Positions 7,578 to 16,973 of a stretch of 16,980 nt of DNA are shown here, piece by piece. Below the pieces are notes generated by a model. The model did not search any database. It had not been told where the DNA came from and saw only the letters and a program-made list of their open reading frames with translations. The stretch covers positions 29,923 through 46,902 of the forward strand of contig NWUY0300034057.1 in NCBI GenBank assembly GCA_004151065.3, in the 5' to 3' direction. The DNA is from Larix sibirica. Lineage: Eukaryota; Streptophyta; Pinopsida; Pinales; Pinaceae. A program made the translations under genes and the position numbers. Each line of letters starts with the position of its first letter. Position 1 is the stretch's first letter.

Positions 7578-9574
7578 TTCACCAAACATAGCTCTCTAGA
7601 GGCTTTTGGCAACGAGGGCCTTCCCAAAATCAAAAACATTCTTGATACCCCACCATCCCATTGCCTTAGGTATTTCCAAAAGCTCCCATTGAGCAAGATT
7701 AAACCGGTCTTTTGTATGGTTCCCATCCACAGAAAGGAAAAGTATTTTTGTCGAACCTGGTTGAGGACATAAACAGGTATGTTTGTCAAGTATTTCCAAT
7801 ACACCGGTATATTAACCAACACCGCCTTTACAAAAGTGAGACAAACACCCAGGGATATCCATCGATGGGTCCAGTTGCAGAGTTTTTTGTCAATTTTTTT
7901 CAATAACCAATTCCAGTCACTACGGAGGTAGTGATTTGACTGTAAATGGTAGGGATGTAGTGATTTGGATTTAAATTGTAGCCTAAGTAAGACATCCCTA
8001 CATCGATGGATTCAATTCTGTAAGGGATAATTGACTTGAGTTTCTCAATGAAAGCATCATCGACTCCTGTAACAAGGAAGGTAGACTTTTTAATTTTTGT
8101 TTCCATCCACGATGCTTGAGAGAAAGTAGAAAGGAACTCTATAAAACACTACCAATCGCTAAAGACCCCTCTACGAAATATGAGCACGTCGTCTATGAAG
8201 AGAAAATGAGTTATATGTACAAGCTCTATGATTTTTAAGCCCACAAAGGTTTCGAACACCATCTTCTTTTTTAAAAGCAAACTCAACCCTTCTATTACTA
8301 AAATAAAAATCCATGGCGATAAGGGACAGCCTTGTCGTAGGCTACAGGAACTATTAAAAAACTGAGAAGAAACACCATTGACCAAGACCGAGAAAGTGGC
8401 TGAAGTAATGCAACCCATTATCCAATGAACCGCTTCAACACTAAGACCAATATGAAGCAAAAAAATTCTTAAAATTTGCAAGATCTAATTTTAAAACCAC
8501 AGTTTTCATTTTCTTTAACTTGGCTGAGTGGAGACCTTCTTGAGCAATTTCGATGGCATCACAAATTTGGTGATTCGCCAAAAAACCAAACTAATCCTGA
8601 GAAACAAAGCTAGAGAGAGCAGGTTTCGTCCTACCTGTAATGATTTTTGAAATGATTTTGTAAAGTAGGTTGCATAAAGAGATAGGCCATAAATCGTTGA
8701 AAGATTGTGGATTTGAGGCCTTTGGAATAAGGGTCAAGAAAGTTGCATTAATGGCCCCATTTATGATTCCCTTTTTCCGAGACTCCTCAACCACTTCGAG
8801 GAGGGTCAAACCCATCATGTCTTTAAATTCCAAAACGTACTCTACAATCCAGTCATCTGGGCCTGGACTTTTGTCTTTTGCAAAGCTGTTTAAAACCCCC
8901 AAAATTTCCTAGTAAGAGACCGGCGCTGCCACCTTTCTCCCTTCCTCCTCAGAGAAAAAACGTGGAAATCATATGACAATTTCTAGTTGTTGAAGGATAT
9001 TAATTTTGCCTAGATCTTTCAAAAGGTTATGAAAATGTAATTTATCTCCTTCCTCTAATTCTGGTTGATTTTTCATTAATACGCCATCACTATACTATAA
9101 TTGTCATATTGTTTTGCTTACCCTTCTCTGATTTGCTACTTTGTCGAAATAAGTTGTGCTTTGGTCCCCTTTTGCCAGCCACAGGGATCGTATTTTCAAA
9201 CACCACCCTTCTTCTTCGCTTATGAGAATTGACTGCCTTCTATTTTCAAGCTCCTTTACCCGGGCCTTACCCTAATTTGACAAGATCCATGAGAAATTTG
9301 TCAAGTAGATGGTTCTAGTCTCACTCTCAATTTCCAACAGTTCCTTCTTTTGGTCCAATTTATTTTGTTTCACCCAAGCAATGTCAACCTCTTTTATTCC
9401 TTTTAATTTAAAATTTAGATGTTCCATTTTTGAAGTAGTATGAAAAGGGAGAACAGGATTCCATGACTTTTCAATAAACTCCTTTAGATAATTTTCTTGT
9501 AGCCAATTATGGTTAAATTTATAGGGGAACTTTGGTTTTGGCATACTTGAATCCAGCTCAAGATGAATTGGCAT
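7578..9574 (-). pseudogene. LINE copy B: reverse transcriptase region of ORF2
   Basis: Reverse transcriptase for target-primed DNA synthesis. Visible in order: FNHNWLQ (near 9511), SLWLAKGDQSTTYF, DKSPGPDDW, FLTLIPKASNP (about 8735), SLCNLLYKIISKII (about 8660), TAG at 8593-8591 where Gln is usual, VVLKLDL (motif A), SCSLRQGCPLSP (about 8345), FLFIDDVLIF (motif C, Asp pair at 8193-8188), SYLGYNLNP (about 7990), SLGVCLTFVKAVLVNIPVYW (about 7846-7787) and WWGIKNVFDFGKAL (about 7660). Right after motif A the expected KAYDRV.W segment is missing and the frame changes near 8480. The frame also shifts at about 7740. GPDGW is GPDDW and FRPIS is LWPIS here. It is clearly inactive. Confidence 0.85.
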
Positions 9575-10246
9575 ACGATCTGAGATGGGTAGGGTAGCGA
9601 TATAGGATCAAAATCTCAACACAGAGATTGTTAAGTCGGTCGCCATCATGAACATGTTCAGTCATTTTGCAATCTCAAAAGGCTCTACTCTACCATTTCT
9701 CCACGTCGACATTACGAGGATGGGCGTGATGTCCACCAAACTTGCATCATGGAAGAGAGAGTTGAAGAAATACAATAAAGGATTGGGACAGGAATGAGGC
9801 CCCAAGATCTCAATTGATGCCAACATTATATTTAAATCTCCCGCTATAATAAGGTTTATTTCCTCTAGTATGTCGGATTCTGCTAGATCTTCCCAAAATG
9901 TTTGTCGATTTTGATAAGGGGCATATAAGTTCAGGATTTTTAGGTTCTGGTCTAAACCCTTCACGTAGCCATCAAGTAGGATTCCACCACCTGAGAGGTA
10001 TGGAGTGAAAAAATATTCAGCAGGATCCCAAGCACATAACAAATCCCCCGACAAACCGACTGCATCAACAGTACAAAATTCCCAACCCGGGAGAAGGTTG
10101 ACACAAATGCTATGTGCCTTCTGGTCATAAATCATAGTTTCCTATATTAGTATGATTGTGGAATTAAATTATGCAAAAATTCTTCAAAGGGCCCTTTGTT
10201 TGGGATGCCCTCCAAGTCTCTGCATGTTTAAGGATGTAATTATCAT
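9575..10246 (-). pseudogene. LINE copy B: ORF2 start and apurinic-like endonuclease (EEP) domain
   Basis: The EEP domain nicks target DNA to prime reverse transcription. ORF2 starts at ATG 10246, which overlaps the ORF1 stop as ATGA. It reads MIITSLNMQRLGGHPKQRAL, then TGA (10186-10184), TAA (10171-10169) and TAG (10144-10142) directly before ETM, the expected catalytic Glu segment. Then come GLSGDLLCAWDP, ILNLYAPYQNR, IIAGDLNIML and TWRNGR, two TGA codons (9664 and about 9604), and SDRMPIHLEL. The SDH motif of the family is SDR here (codon at 9577-9575), so the catalytic His is lost, likely CAT to CGT. All of these stretches share one frame. The start is chosen by the overlap and the match to the usual ORF2 N-terminus. 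Confidence 0.84.
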
Positions 10247-12343
10247 TTTGGAACCCTCGCAAGGGATTTTTGTGCTCTAAGTGCCTTGAACCCACCTTGA
10301 ATGCTACCAACTGGAAAATCCTTTGATGCCACCCCCATAACTTTTTGCTTCGGAGAAAGACCGGTTTTACTTCTGCAAGGATCTAAGCCTCCATGAATAG
10401 TTACTTTAAGTGCTAGTTTTGATTTATGGCCGCTCTTTCCAACCCCCACCTGAACTGCCTCTGAATTCAAATCAACCACTGAATTTTATGAGCTCTTGAT
10501 CACTTTTGGAAACTTCCTCAAATAGACTTGAATGGGTACTTTTAGCAGAGAATCTTTATATGACAGGATAAACAAGGATATAAGATCTAAGTCCTCCTCT
10601 TGTAAATTCTTCGATAGATGTTTTGGTGGAGGTGAAGAATCGACGAGGAAGCCCGATTTTCCAAAAAGGACAGGTGCTTCGGAGTTAAGAAGAGTACAAG
10701 CGTCCTTCAGTGAAAAAACTTCTCCATGATCTGCTAACAAAAGCGGCTCTTCATGAGACAAGGATCATATTCCCTTTGTCTCGTTAGACTTTAAACGATG
10801 ATGTTCAGACCTTACCTCATTGGTTAGCCTGGGAGATTTAACATAATTCTCTTCTGAGCTATCAGGAATGATAATTTCCTAAAAATTTTTCTCTTTCCAA
10901 TGTAGGAGACTTACTAGAAAAAATATTCTTTGCATCCATGATTGATTCTTTATGCTCACCCCAAAGAAGTTGTTTACCTAGGCTAAAGGTGGTATCAATA
11001 GGAGATCTATTCGGAATGTTTAACCTTAGGCCTTCTTCAACATCCTGGTTTGAAACCCCATTAGCCTCCCGGAATTGAGTCACAGGGGGAGTACCAATAG
11101 GTTTTGAAGTAGCCCTCATAGGTTCATGGCTTCTCTCCAAGTTTGAAAAATCCCCCTTATGGTCTTGGGTCCACTCAGGAAGTGGATTATAATGAATTTT
11201 AGGGCATGAATCTTTGAGGTGTCCTGTATGTCTGCATAAGACACATCTAAAAGGGACTTTCCAATAGTCCAACTTCTGTATAAAAGTTTTCCCTCGCCAT
11301 TCAATGTCGAGTTCTTCGAGTAGTCCTTGGATGACATCCAGTTCAACCAGCACTTTACCTATACGTTTATCCCTGCTGGACAGAATAGAGTCTTCCACCA
11401 AATGAAATCTACCCAAAGCATTTCCCACTGCTTCGAAGCATCCCCTGTGCCAAAGGGATAAGGGAAACCCCGGTAAGAGGACCCAAGTATTTTTCAAGGT
11501 GAGTTGTTCCAGGTCTGGGTCAAAATTAATATGCCATTTTTTTAGCATCAAACTTCCATAACCACATAGCCATAAACCACCTAGGACTTTTGAGGTGTCC
11601 CACTCAGAATGGAAATGAAATCCATAACAACCTTTCGTTAGATAAGAGACCTCCGATAACTGGTCCACAGTCGAGCTCCAAGTATCCTCCATCCATGAAT
11701 CGATTGAGTTTCTGGGAAAAATCCATGGACAAAATTTCCCAACTAGGACTCTTAGAGAGAGTTTTGTAAGTTTGTCCAAACCAACATCCTTTCCAACAGT
11801 CAGTTTCTGCCTCGTAGCTCTCACAACTTGAATCTTTTGTTTCCTTTTTCTATACTCAGAAGCTTTAGAGTTGTTAGGTCCCTAAGAGGGAGGTAAAGGA
11901 TTCACCCATGAGGTAGTATTTTCAAACTCCGACAAGGATGGAACAATAAAAGGAGATTTCCCATTATCGATATGAGAATCTTGAGGTGAAGTTAAGCAAG
12001 CCTTCCTAGGAGACCTATGATTCCTAGTGTTTAAAAAAGGAGGGGGTGTTAGAAACAATGCTTTACTGACCTGATATGGATCAATAATAGAATGACATGA
12101 ATTTTTGTTAGAGTTAAACTTAGATAATTTCACCTCCTGACTATTATCAACCTCCAACCTACTAGGGGGGGCATTCCAAATCTCATCGGGTGAGGGATGT
12201 AATAAACTGGCTTTAGTTTGTTGGAAGAAATCCAAATAATATCGAAATTCCTCCTTCATTTTGAATACCCCTCGGCATTCTCGGGGAGAGGGTTCCGACA
12301 GACTCTTGAAGAGGATAAGATCATCTTGATATTTGTTCTCCAT
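10243..12343 (-). pseudogene. LINE copy B: ORF1, DUF4283 and CCHC nucleic-acid-binding protein
   Basis: ORF1 of plant L1s makes an RNA-binding protein that packages element RNA. From ATG 12343 the frame covers a low-complexity N-terminus and a TAG at 11884-11882. It continues in frame through a DUF4283-like domain (about codons 195-360; SLRVLVGKFCPWIF, NTWVLLPGFPLSLWHRG, GNALGRF, KVPFRC). A CCHC knuckle, CVLCRHTGHLKDSC, follows at 11245-11204. A frameshift near 10875 moves to a frame with SSEENYVKSPRL, a TGA before SLSHEEP (about 10762), a TAA at 10488-10486, and a basic C-terminus ending KSLARVPK with TGA at 10245-10243. Total about 700 codons. The knuckle is intact. DUF4283 with CCHC is standard for plant LINE ORF1. 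Confidence 0.83.
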
Positions 12344-12555
12344 TAAGTACTCAGTACCATTACTTTGATTTCCGTGTCACCATATATTCAAACCTTGTTA
12401 TCTGCAACATACACCATCGTCGCCTTGCCTTCCTTAGGGTTTCTGCAACATCAACGCCTCCAACGCTGCCATTCCTAGGGTTTCCCAACTAATTCTTCCA
12501 TTCCAAATTCAAAATGAATCGAATGAATTCAATAATGAGTTTCTCTTATATATTC
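12344..12555 (-). promoter_or_regulatory. LINE copy B leader: telo-box-like motifs, uORFs, TATA-like site
   Basis: On the - strand, TATATAAG lies at about 12551-12544. AAACCCTAG (12483-12475) and AAACCCTAA (12442-12434) match the plant telo-box. Four very short uORFs precede ORF1: 12472-12434 (12 codons), 12417-12388 (9), 12383-12360 (7) and a 5-codon one from 12359. Telo-boxes are known near start sites of plant housekeeping genes. A promoter role here is inference, and the uORFs may only reflect relaxed selection. Confidence 0.35.
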
Positions 12556-13038
12556 CACTTACCCTACTATTGAGGAGATCAATATAACATGCCCAAGGAA
12601 TATATCTATATTTTAAAACTAGATTCGAACTGAGAGAAAGCGTAATTATATCAATCCAAAATTCAAAGTTCAACCCAACGACAATATCTCAACATGTAAA
12701 TGTTATTAGATTTCAATAGAGTGTGAATTATGTTTTTGTTAATAGGCTTTCCCATGTTTTAAAAAAAGAATGTATTAAAAACTGGTTCTTCTATAATGTA
12801 GGACGATTCTTATCTTGAGGAAGTAATAAGTATTTCTCCAACCTGTTTGATACTTTACAAAATTTAAATTTTAAAATTTCTATGAAATTTAAGTGTAAAT
12901 GTGAGGTTAATGTTGCAATATTTTAAGGATTTATGAGAGTAATAAGGCATAATATGTGAATAAATATTGATGTACTTGTTGGCTGCATTTTTCTTCTAAC
13001 TTAGTGTAGCTTCAAGCCCGGTTTCTTTATTCATGTTA
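12556..13038. other. Spacer between LINE copies B and C
   Basis: AT-rich, with no gene, RNA gene or clear repeat. It separates the 5' side of B from the 3' tail of C, which lie in the same direction. Confidence 0.6.
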
Positions 13039-13311
13039 TTTTTTTCAAGCAGAAAAAACTATTCCTTGTTATTCATTAGAATCAAAGGAAACAATAGATA
13101 ATGCATAGTTAAAATATGGTATGGCTTTAATACATCATCATAGAATACATCAAGAACATATCTTATTAGAGGGCATTCAAACAAGAACTAAGTTCCCAAA
13201 ATTTGCATACAAGACAAATACAAGTAAATGCTAAGTCATCAAGAGGTCACACAAAAAAAAGGAACGTCCCATAAATAGGGGGGAGGGCCCACAAAATTAT
13301 AGAGAGAATCT

Positions 13312-13775
13312 CTATATTGAGCCCTCGAAGATATTCTCACCCTCAAAAAATTCCTCAAAAGCCAGTAATCCCACTGGAATCCCAACAACCTCTTTAGAGA
13401 GACGGTCTGTGATGATATTGTGCTCTCTAAATACATGACTGATGTTGAAAGAGAGAAAAGACTTCAACAACGATAAGGTGCGAGAGCTCCATTGCTCAAG
13501 TGACAATACTTGTAGATTAGAAACATTATTAGCCTAGTTGACAATGATTTTGGAATCTCCAAAAAAATGAAGGGTTGGGACACCAATGCTAGAAGCGAAG
13601 AAAGTTAATCCCTAAAGAGCAAGTAGCTCTGCTCACATGTTGGTGCCATAACTGCATCCAAGTTTTAAATTAAAAAAATGTACCTCATTGAGGGAAAGGT
13701 ACATTCTAGCACCACTTGAATTACAAGACACCACACCATCGAAGAAGCCGGCAACAAACACCATAACAAGAGGAG
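13312..13775 (-). pseudogene. LINE copy C: RNase H domain, three internal stops
   Basis: Starts VMVFVAGFFDGVV (Asp), then GTNM, TGA (13635-13633), AELLAL (Glu), TAG (13614-13612), GLTFFASS, HFFGDSKIIVN (Asp), TAG (13536-13534), ANNVSNLQVLSLEQWSS, then FREHNIITDRLSKE (Asp), ending at TAG 13314-13312. All four catalytic carboxylates survive. Relatives have Arg before AEL and Trp after ALAL/IIVN-type stretches, so the stops look like CGA to TGA and TGG to TAG. Apart from these the frame is continuous. This is the best preserved RNase H active site of the window after copy B. Confidence 0.83.
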
Positions 13776-14334
13776 GACCATCTTTCCTAGGAGATTTGGA
13801 TAACTTCACCATAGAGTAGTCCTTATACATACCAATAATTTTGATGCTACTATGAAGAACATTATGCCATTGATCTTCAAATATAGACATATTCCTAGAT
13901 TTCCATATTTCCCAACACATAAATATTGGGAGATATTTGTAGGATACTTTAGCGCGAGTCCAATGTTCCACATTTTCATTCAAAGTGGTACAATTCCAAT
14001 TATGAGGAACGACCATAAGATCTGAAATTTCCTGCCATAAATATTTTCCAAAGGGACAAGAAACAAAGATATGATTAACCAATTCCGCTTCCAATCTGCA
14101 TAAATGACAAAATTTAGGCCCCAACCATCCCCTTTTTACCAGATTGTCCCAAGTTAAGATCTTATTTTCACAACATAACCAAATGAAACACTTAACTTTT
14201 AAGGGTACCTTCCAGTTCCAAATTTTTGATACCACCACCCTTGAACAACAGGTAAAAGAGACTCAACTATATACTTATAGGCATCTTTGGCTGTAACTTG
14301 GCCATTCTTCTTGTTGAAGTCCCAAGCACTTTGT
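13776..14334 (-). pseudogene. LINE copy C: zf-RVT domain and linker to RNase H
   Basis: From 14334 the frame reads NGQVTAKDAYKYIVESLLP and shifts near 14235. It then runs SKIWNWKVPLKVKCFIWL, ENKILTWDNLVKRGWLGP, CHLC (14109-14098), HIFVSC (14073-14056), then LPIFMCWEIWKSRNMSIFED (about 13932-13876) and a linker to the RNase H. This is the expected ORF2 order. The CxxC...HxxxxC zinc ligands are intact. About 185 codons are open without a stop after the frameshift. Confidence 0.83.
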
Positions 14335-15592
14335 CAACACCCTCCACTAACCGAATACCTTCTTTGTTCAGGTTATCTATAAACTTAGTCCATTCTACCT
14401 CCCAAAGTCCGTTAAGACCCAGAGCAACAGTTGTGAGATAGTAAGAGCTAGAGGGATGCAACTCACGAGGATTTCTAATGTGATACAAGGATGAAAATCC
14501 CATATCATTAATATGATGAATTATAAACAAAGATAAAGAGAAAGCGTCTTCAACACCAATGAAAGGATCGACCCTAACCATAACACTCTTACCATTGCCA
14601 ACTTTCCAAGTTAGAGCACTATTGATCCAGGAAAAAACACGGATGAAACCATTCCAGAAAAGGGAAGTGCCACGAACATACTTTACGTTGCATCTGAGCC
14701 AAGTAAGGAGAGGGATTCTGCGAAGAGATTTTGTATGAATCACTTTCTGCCATAATCTCTAGTTGAATAACACAAGCCACATACTCTTCATTCTAAGGGC
14801 CATATTGAACCGGTATAAATATTTTTTGATATCCCATCCACCTAGTAGATTTGGCTTTGCAATTGACTCCCAATTTATAACATGAATCTTCTTTCCTGAA
14901 TCGGAACCGTCCCACAGAAAATTAAACATCTTTTTCCTTAAGGCCTTCATGATGGAATTAGGAATACTAGCTAGTGAGAACCAATAAACCGGGATTCCCA
15001 CTAAAATATATCTGACAAGAGTTAATATCCCACCTAAGGAGAGCAGACGATAAGACCAATGACCGATTCTCTTTTCAAATTTCTTAATAAGCCACCACCA
15101 GTCACCAACTCTATAATTGAGAGGTTTCAATTGATAACCTAAGTACTTGAACCCTTTTTCATCGTTATCCATATTATAAGGAAACATCGAAAGAATATAT
15201 TTTGCCACACCGAGATCCACACCTTTCCTTAGAAAAGCCAAATTTTCATGACTTACCTACATCCTAGTTGCTGAGCAGAAAAGATTGATGATCGCTCCAA
15301 AGGTCGTCCATTCTTCAACTGAACAAGAACTGAAAAGAATCACGTCATCTACAAACAATAGATGAGTGATGAAGATAGAAGAAGAAAATTTGATACCTTG
15401 CAATTTTCCTTCCACTATAGCTGAATTAATCAATAAACTCAATCCTTCAGTAACCAACAAGAAGAGCAGCGGAGATAAAGGACAACCTTCTCGCAAACCT
15501 CTAGAATAGTTGAAAAAATTGGATGGAGTTCCACACCACTTACTTATCAATGTGCTACATAAAGTAGGTTTGAACAAGTGGCATGCTTCCAA
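14335..15592 (-). pseudogene. LINE copy C: C-terminal half of reverse transcriptase
   Basis: One frame from 15592 holds GLREGCPLSPLLFLLVTEGL (about 15499-15440) and HLLFVDDVILF with the catalytic Asp pair at about 15349-15344. After TAG at 15259-15257 it continues with KGFKYLGYQLKPLNYRVGDW, SLGGILTLVRYILVGIPVYW and WDGSDSGKKIHVINWESI, then TAG at 14761-14759. RLWQKVIHTKSL and TWKVGNGKSVMVRVDPFIG (about 14610) follow, and the frame shifts at about 14335. Motif A and everything N-terminal are absent because of 5' truncation. Only two stops interrupt 400 codons, so this copy may be younger than B, but no age can be given. Confidence 0.85.
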
Positions 15593-15600
15593 CTAACATA

Positions 15601-15950
15601 GAAATAACGCACACACATGCACACACTTTTTAATTTTTTATGAAAATATAAATATATATTGTGATATTTCCTTGTGGAATAATGTGAAATATGTTATGGA
15701 AAAGTCAATTTAGTGATAATGTTATTTTAGTGAGGAGAATTAATATAATCAAGGATATGAAAATAAAAGGATTTAAGTAACATATATTAGTAATAGGTAT
15801 AGAGTTATATTTCAAGATGTATAGCATTATAGTATAATTAACATGTGCTTTGAGACCCAAAGTATTAGTATTATAGTCAATTCATATGCAAAATGATACA
15901 TTTGTAAATATCTTATCGTATAAAAACCTATCATTTGAAAGGCTTAGGAG
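15601..15950. other. AT-rich spacer between the head-to-head LINEs C and D
   Basis: No gene. A short CA-rich tract (15609-15626) and an AT-rich stretch are all that is visible. The exact 5' ends of C and D inside this spacer are uncertain. Confidence 0.6.
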
Positions 15951-16039
15951 ACTATGTATATCCTTTGATTTGTGGGGAGCTTGAAACTGGCCGAGCTTAT
16001 CTCTCCATTGTACATCAACAATAGTTCAGACCGAACCTA

Positions 16040-16255
16040 TGGTGGTATCATTATATTTGGCATTGGAATGTTTCTCTTAAAATCCGTTGTTTTTTGTGGC
16101 TCACTCTAAAAAACAGGATCTTAGTTCTACAGATAATTATATCAAAAGGGGGGGATTTTGGACCCAATGTCTGCTCACTCTGTCTACAGGATGTTGAGTC
16201 TGTTGGACACTTATTTACTTCATGCCCGATTACTCTTCAACTGCGGTCATATTGA
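16040..16255 (+). pseudogene. LINE copy D: zf-RVT domain
   Basis: Frame from 16040 reads WWYHYIWHWNVSLKIRCFLW, LTLKNRILVLQ, GPNVCSLC and HLFTSCP, giving the CxxC...HxxxxC zinc pattern, and ends at TGA 16253-16255. The continuation DYSWGQDSITEVLHKWH lies in another frame, so an indel sits around 16230-16255. The 3' boundary overlaps the start of the next open frame only because of this frameshift. Confidence 0.78.
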
Positions 16256-16811
16256 CTACAGTTGGGGACAGGATTCCATTACAGAGGTTTTACATAAGTG
16301 GCATATTGGGCAACGCGACTCTATTTCCTTTCCCATTTATTTCATTTGGGGTATCTGGAAACTGAGCAACCACATTTTGTTTGATGGCTATGCCTTTAAC
16401 TTCAGTATTTCCCTTCATTTTATCATGAATATTCTCTCAGGGGCTTGTGTAACGAAGAATAATTATAAGGTCAAGACCCTTATTGGTCCAATCTTTGATG
16501 AGTCTAGTCCTTATGGATTCTTCGATGGAGCTGAACAGAAAGGCAGATGTGGGGCGGGTGGTGTCATAATTATCTCCTCCTTAGAACATTATGAGTTAGC
16601 ATTGGGTTGTGGATTGGGAAACAACAATCACGCGGAACTCCTGTCACTTTGGTGTCTTCTATACTTCATGAGAACACTACATATTACTAATGTGCATATT
16701 TTTGGAGACTCCTCTATCATAATTGGATGGGAGCTGGATACAAATGCGCTCAATGTGGCCTCCCTAGAACACTGGCAGAAGAAAGTCATAGGATTTTTGG
16801 ATCAGCATTAA
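16256..16811 (+). pseudogene. LINE copy D: linker and RNase H domain, C-terminus broken
   Basis: The open frame begins upstream at 16158, but the first 30 or so codons are out of register with the zinc finger. From about 16256 it reads SWGQDSITEVLHKWH, FIWGIWKLSNHILFDG (linker), then PYGFFDGAEQ (Asp), CGAGGVIII, NNHAELLSLWCLLYF (Glu), VHIFGDSSIIIGW (Asp), and LEHWQKKVIGFLDQH ending at TAA 16809-16811. Beyond the stop, ISIKHVSRSFNHM continues the domain in frame to about 16853. The last catalytic Asp (GAT near 16855) is reachable only after a frame change. Three of four catalytic residues are in the open frame. Among the four copies this has the longest undisturbed RNase H frame with an intact N-terminal active site. 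Confidence 0.82.
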
Positions 16812-16953
16812 AAAATCTCTATCAAGCATGTCTCTCGATCCTTTAACCACATGGTGATGCAGGAGCATCAGGGATTGGGAAGACCAGTCGAAGTTGATCA
16901 ACATAAGGGAACCGACAAGCGGGAGTGCCGATGACCACTGGTGCGGGAAGCAG

Positions 16954-16973
16954 GTTGACTTGTCGAAGTCAAC
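16954..16973. repeat. Perfect 8-bp inverted repeat with GTCG loop
   Basis: GTTGACTT, GTCG, AAGTCAAC. Related AGTCGAAGTTGATCAAC lies at 16885-16901, and GTCGAAGTCAAC itself is at 16962-16973, so a small degenerate repeat begins here and may continue past the window edge. Confidence 0.7.

Larger units (their letters stand above)
4748..12545 (-). mobile_element. LINE copy B, near full-length L1-type element, pseudogenised
   Basis: Read on the - strand, the order is a leader (about 12545-12344), ORF1 with DUF4283 and CCHC knuckle (12343-10243), and ORF2 from 10246 with endonuclease, reverse transcriptase, linker, zf-RVT and RNase H (ending 5012). A 3' untranslated region of about 260 bp follows, ending in a poly(A) run (T8 on the + strand at 4748-4755). 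A nested LTR element occupies 5614-6765; without it the element is about 6.6 kb, a normal length for plant L1s. The 5' end is uncertain and I found no target site duplication by eye. The frame from 10246 to about 8500 has nonsense codons but no net indel, so decay here is mainly by point mutation. Confidence 0.88.
13039..15600 (-). mobile_element. LINE copy C, 5'-truncated within the reverse transcriptase
   Basis: On the - strand this copy begins abruptly at about 15600, within the RT domain (EACHLF, shortly before the LREGCPLSP motif). It runs through motif C, thumb, linker, zf-RVT and RNase H to a TAG at 13314-13312. An untranslated region of about 265 bp follows, ending in seven A (T7 on the + strand at 13039-13045). 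Endonuclease and ORF1 are absent. The sudden 5' start is typical of incomplete target-primed reverse transcription. No target site duplication was found by eye. Confidence 0.85.

Noticed and set aside
11116-11346. 76-codon reverse-strand frame over the CCHC region
   Set aside because: It is in a different frame from the ORF1 frame that contains the knuckle and DUF4283 motifs.
4748-12545. Active LINE capable of mobilising the others
   Set aside because: Many nonsense codons, frameshifts, loss of the endonuclease His, a deletion beside RT motif A and an LTR insertion rule out current activity.
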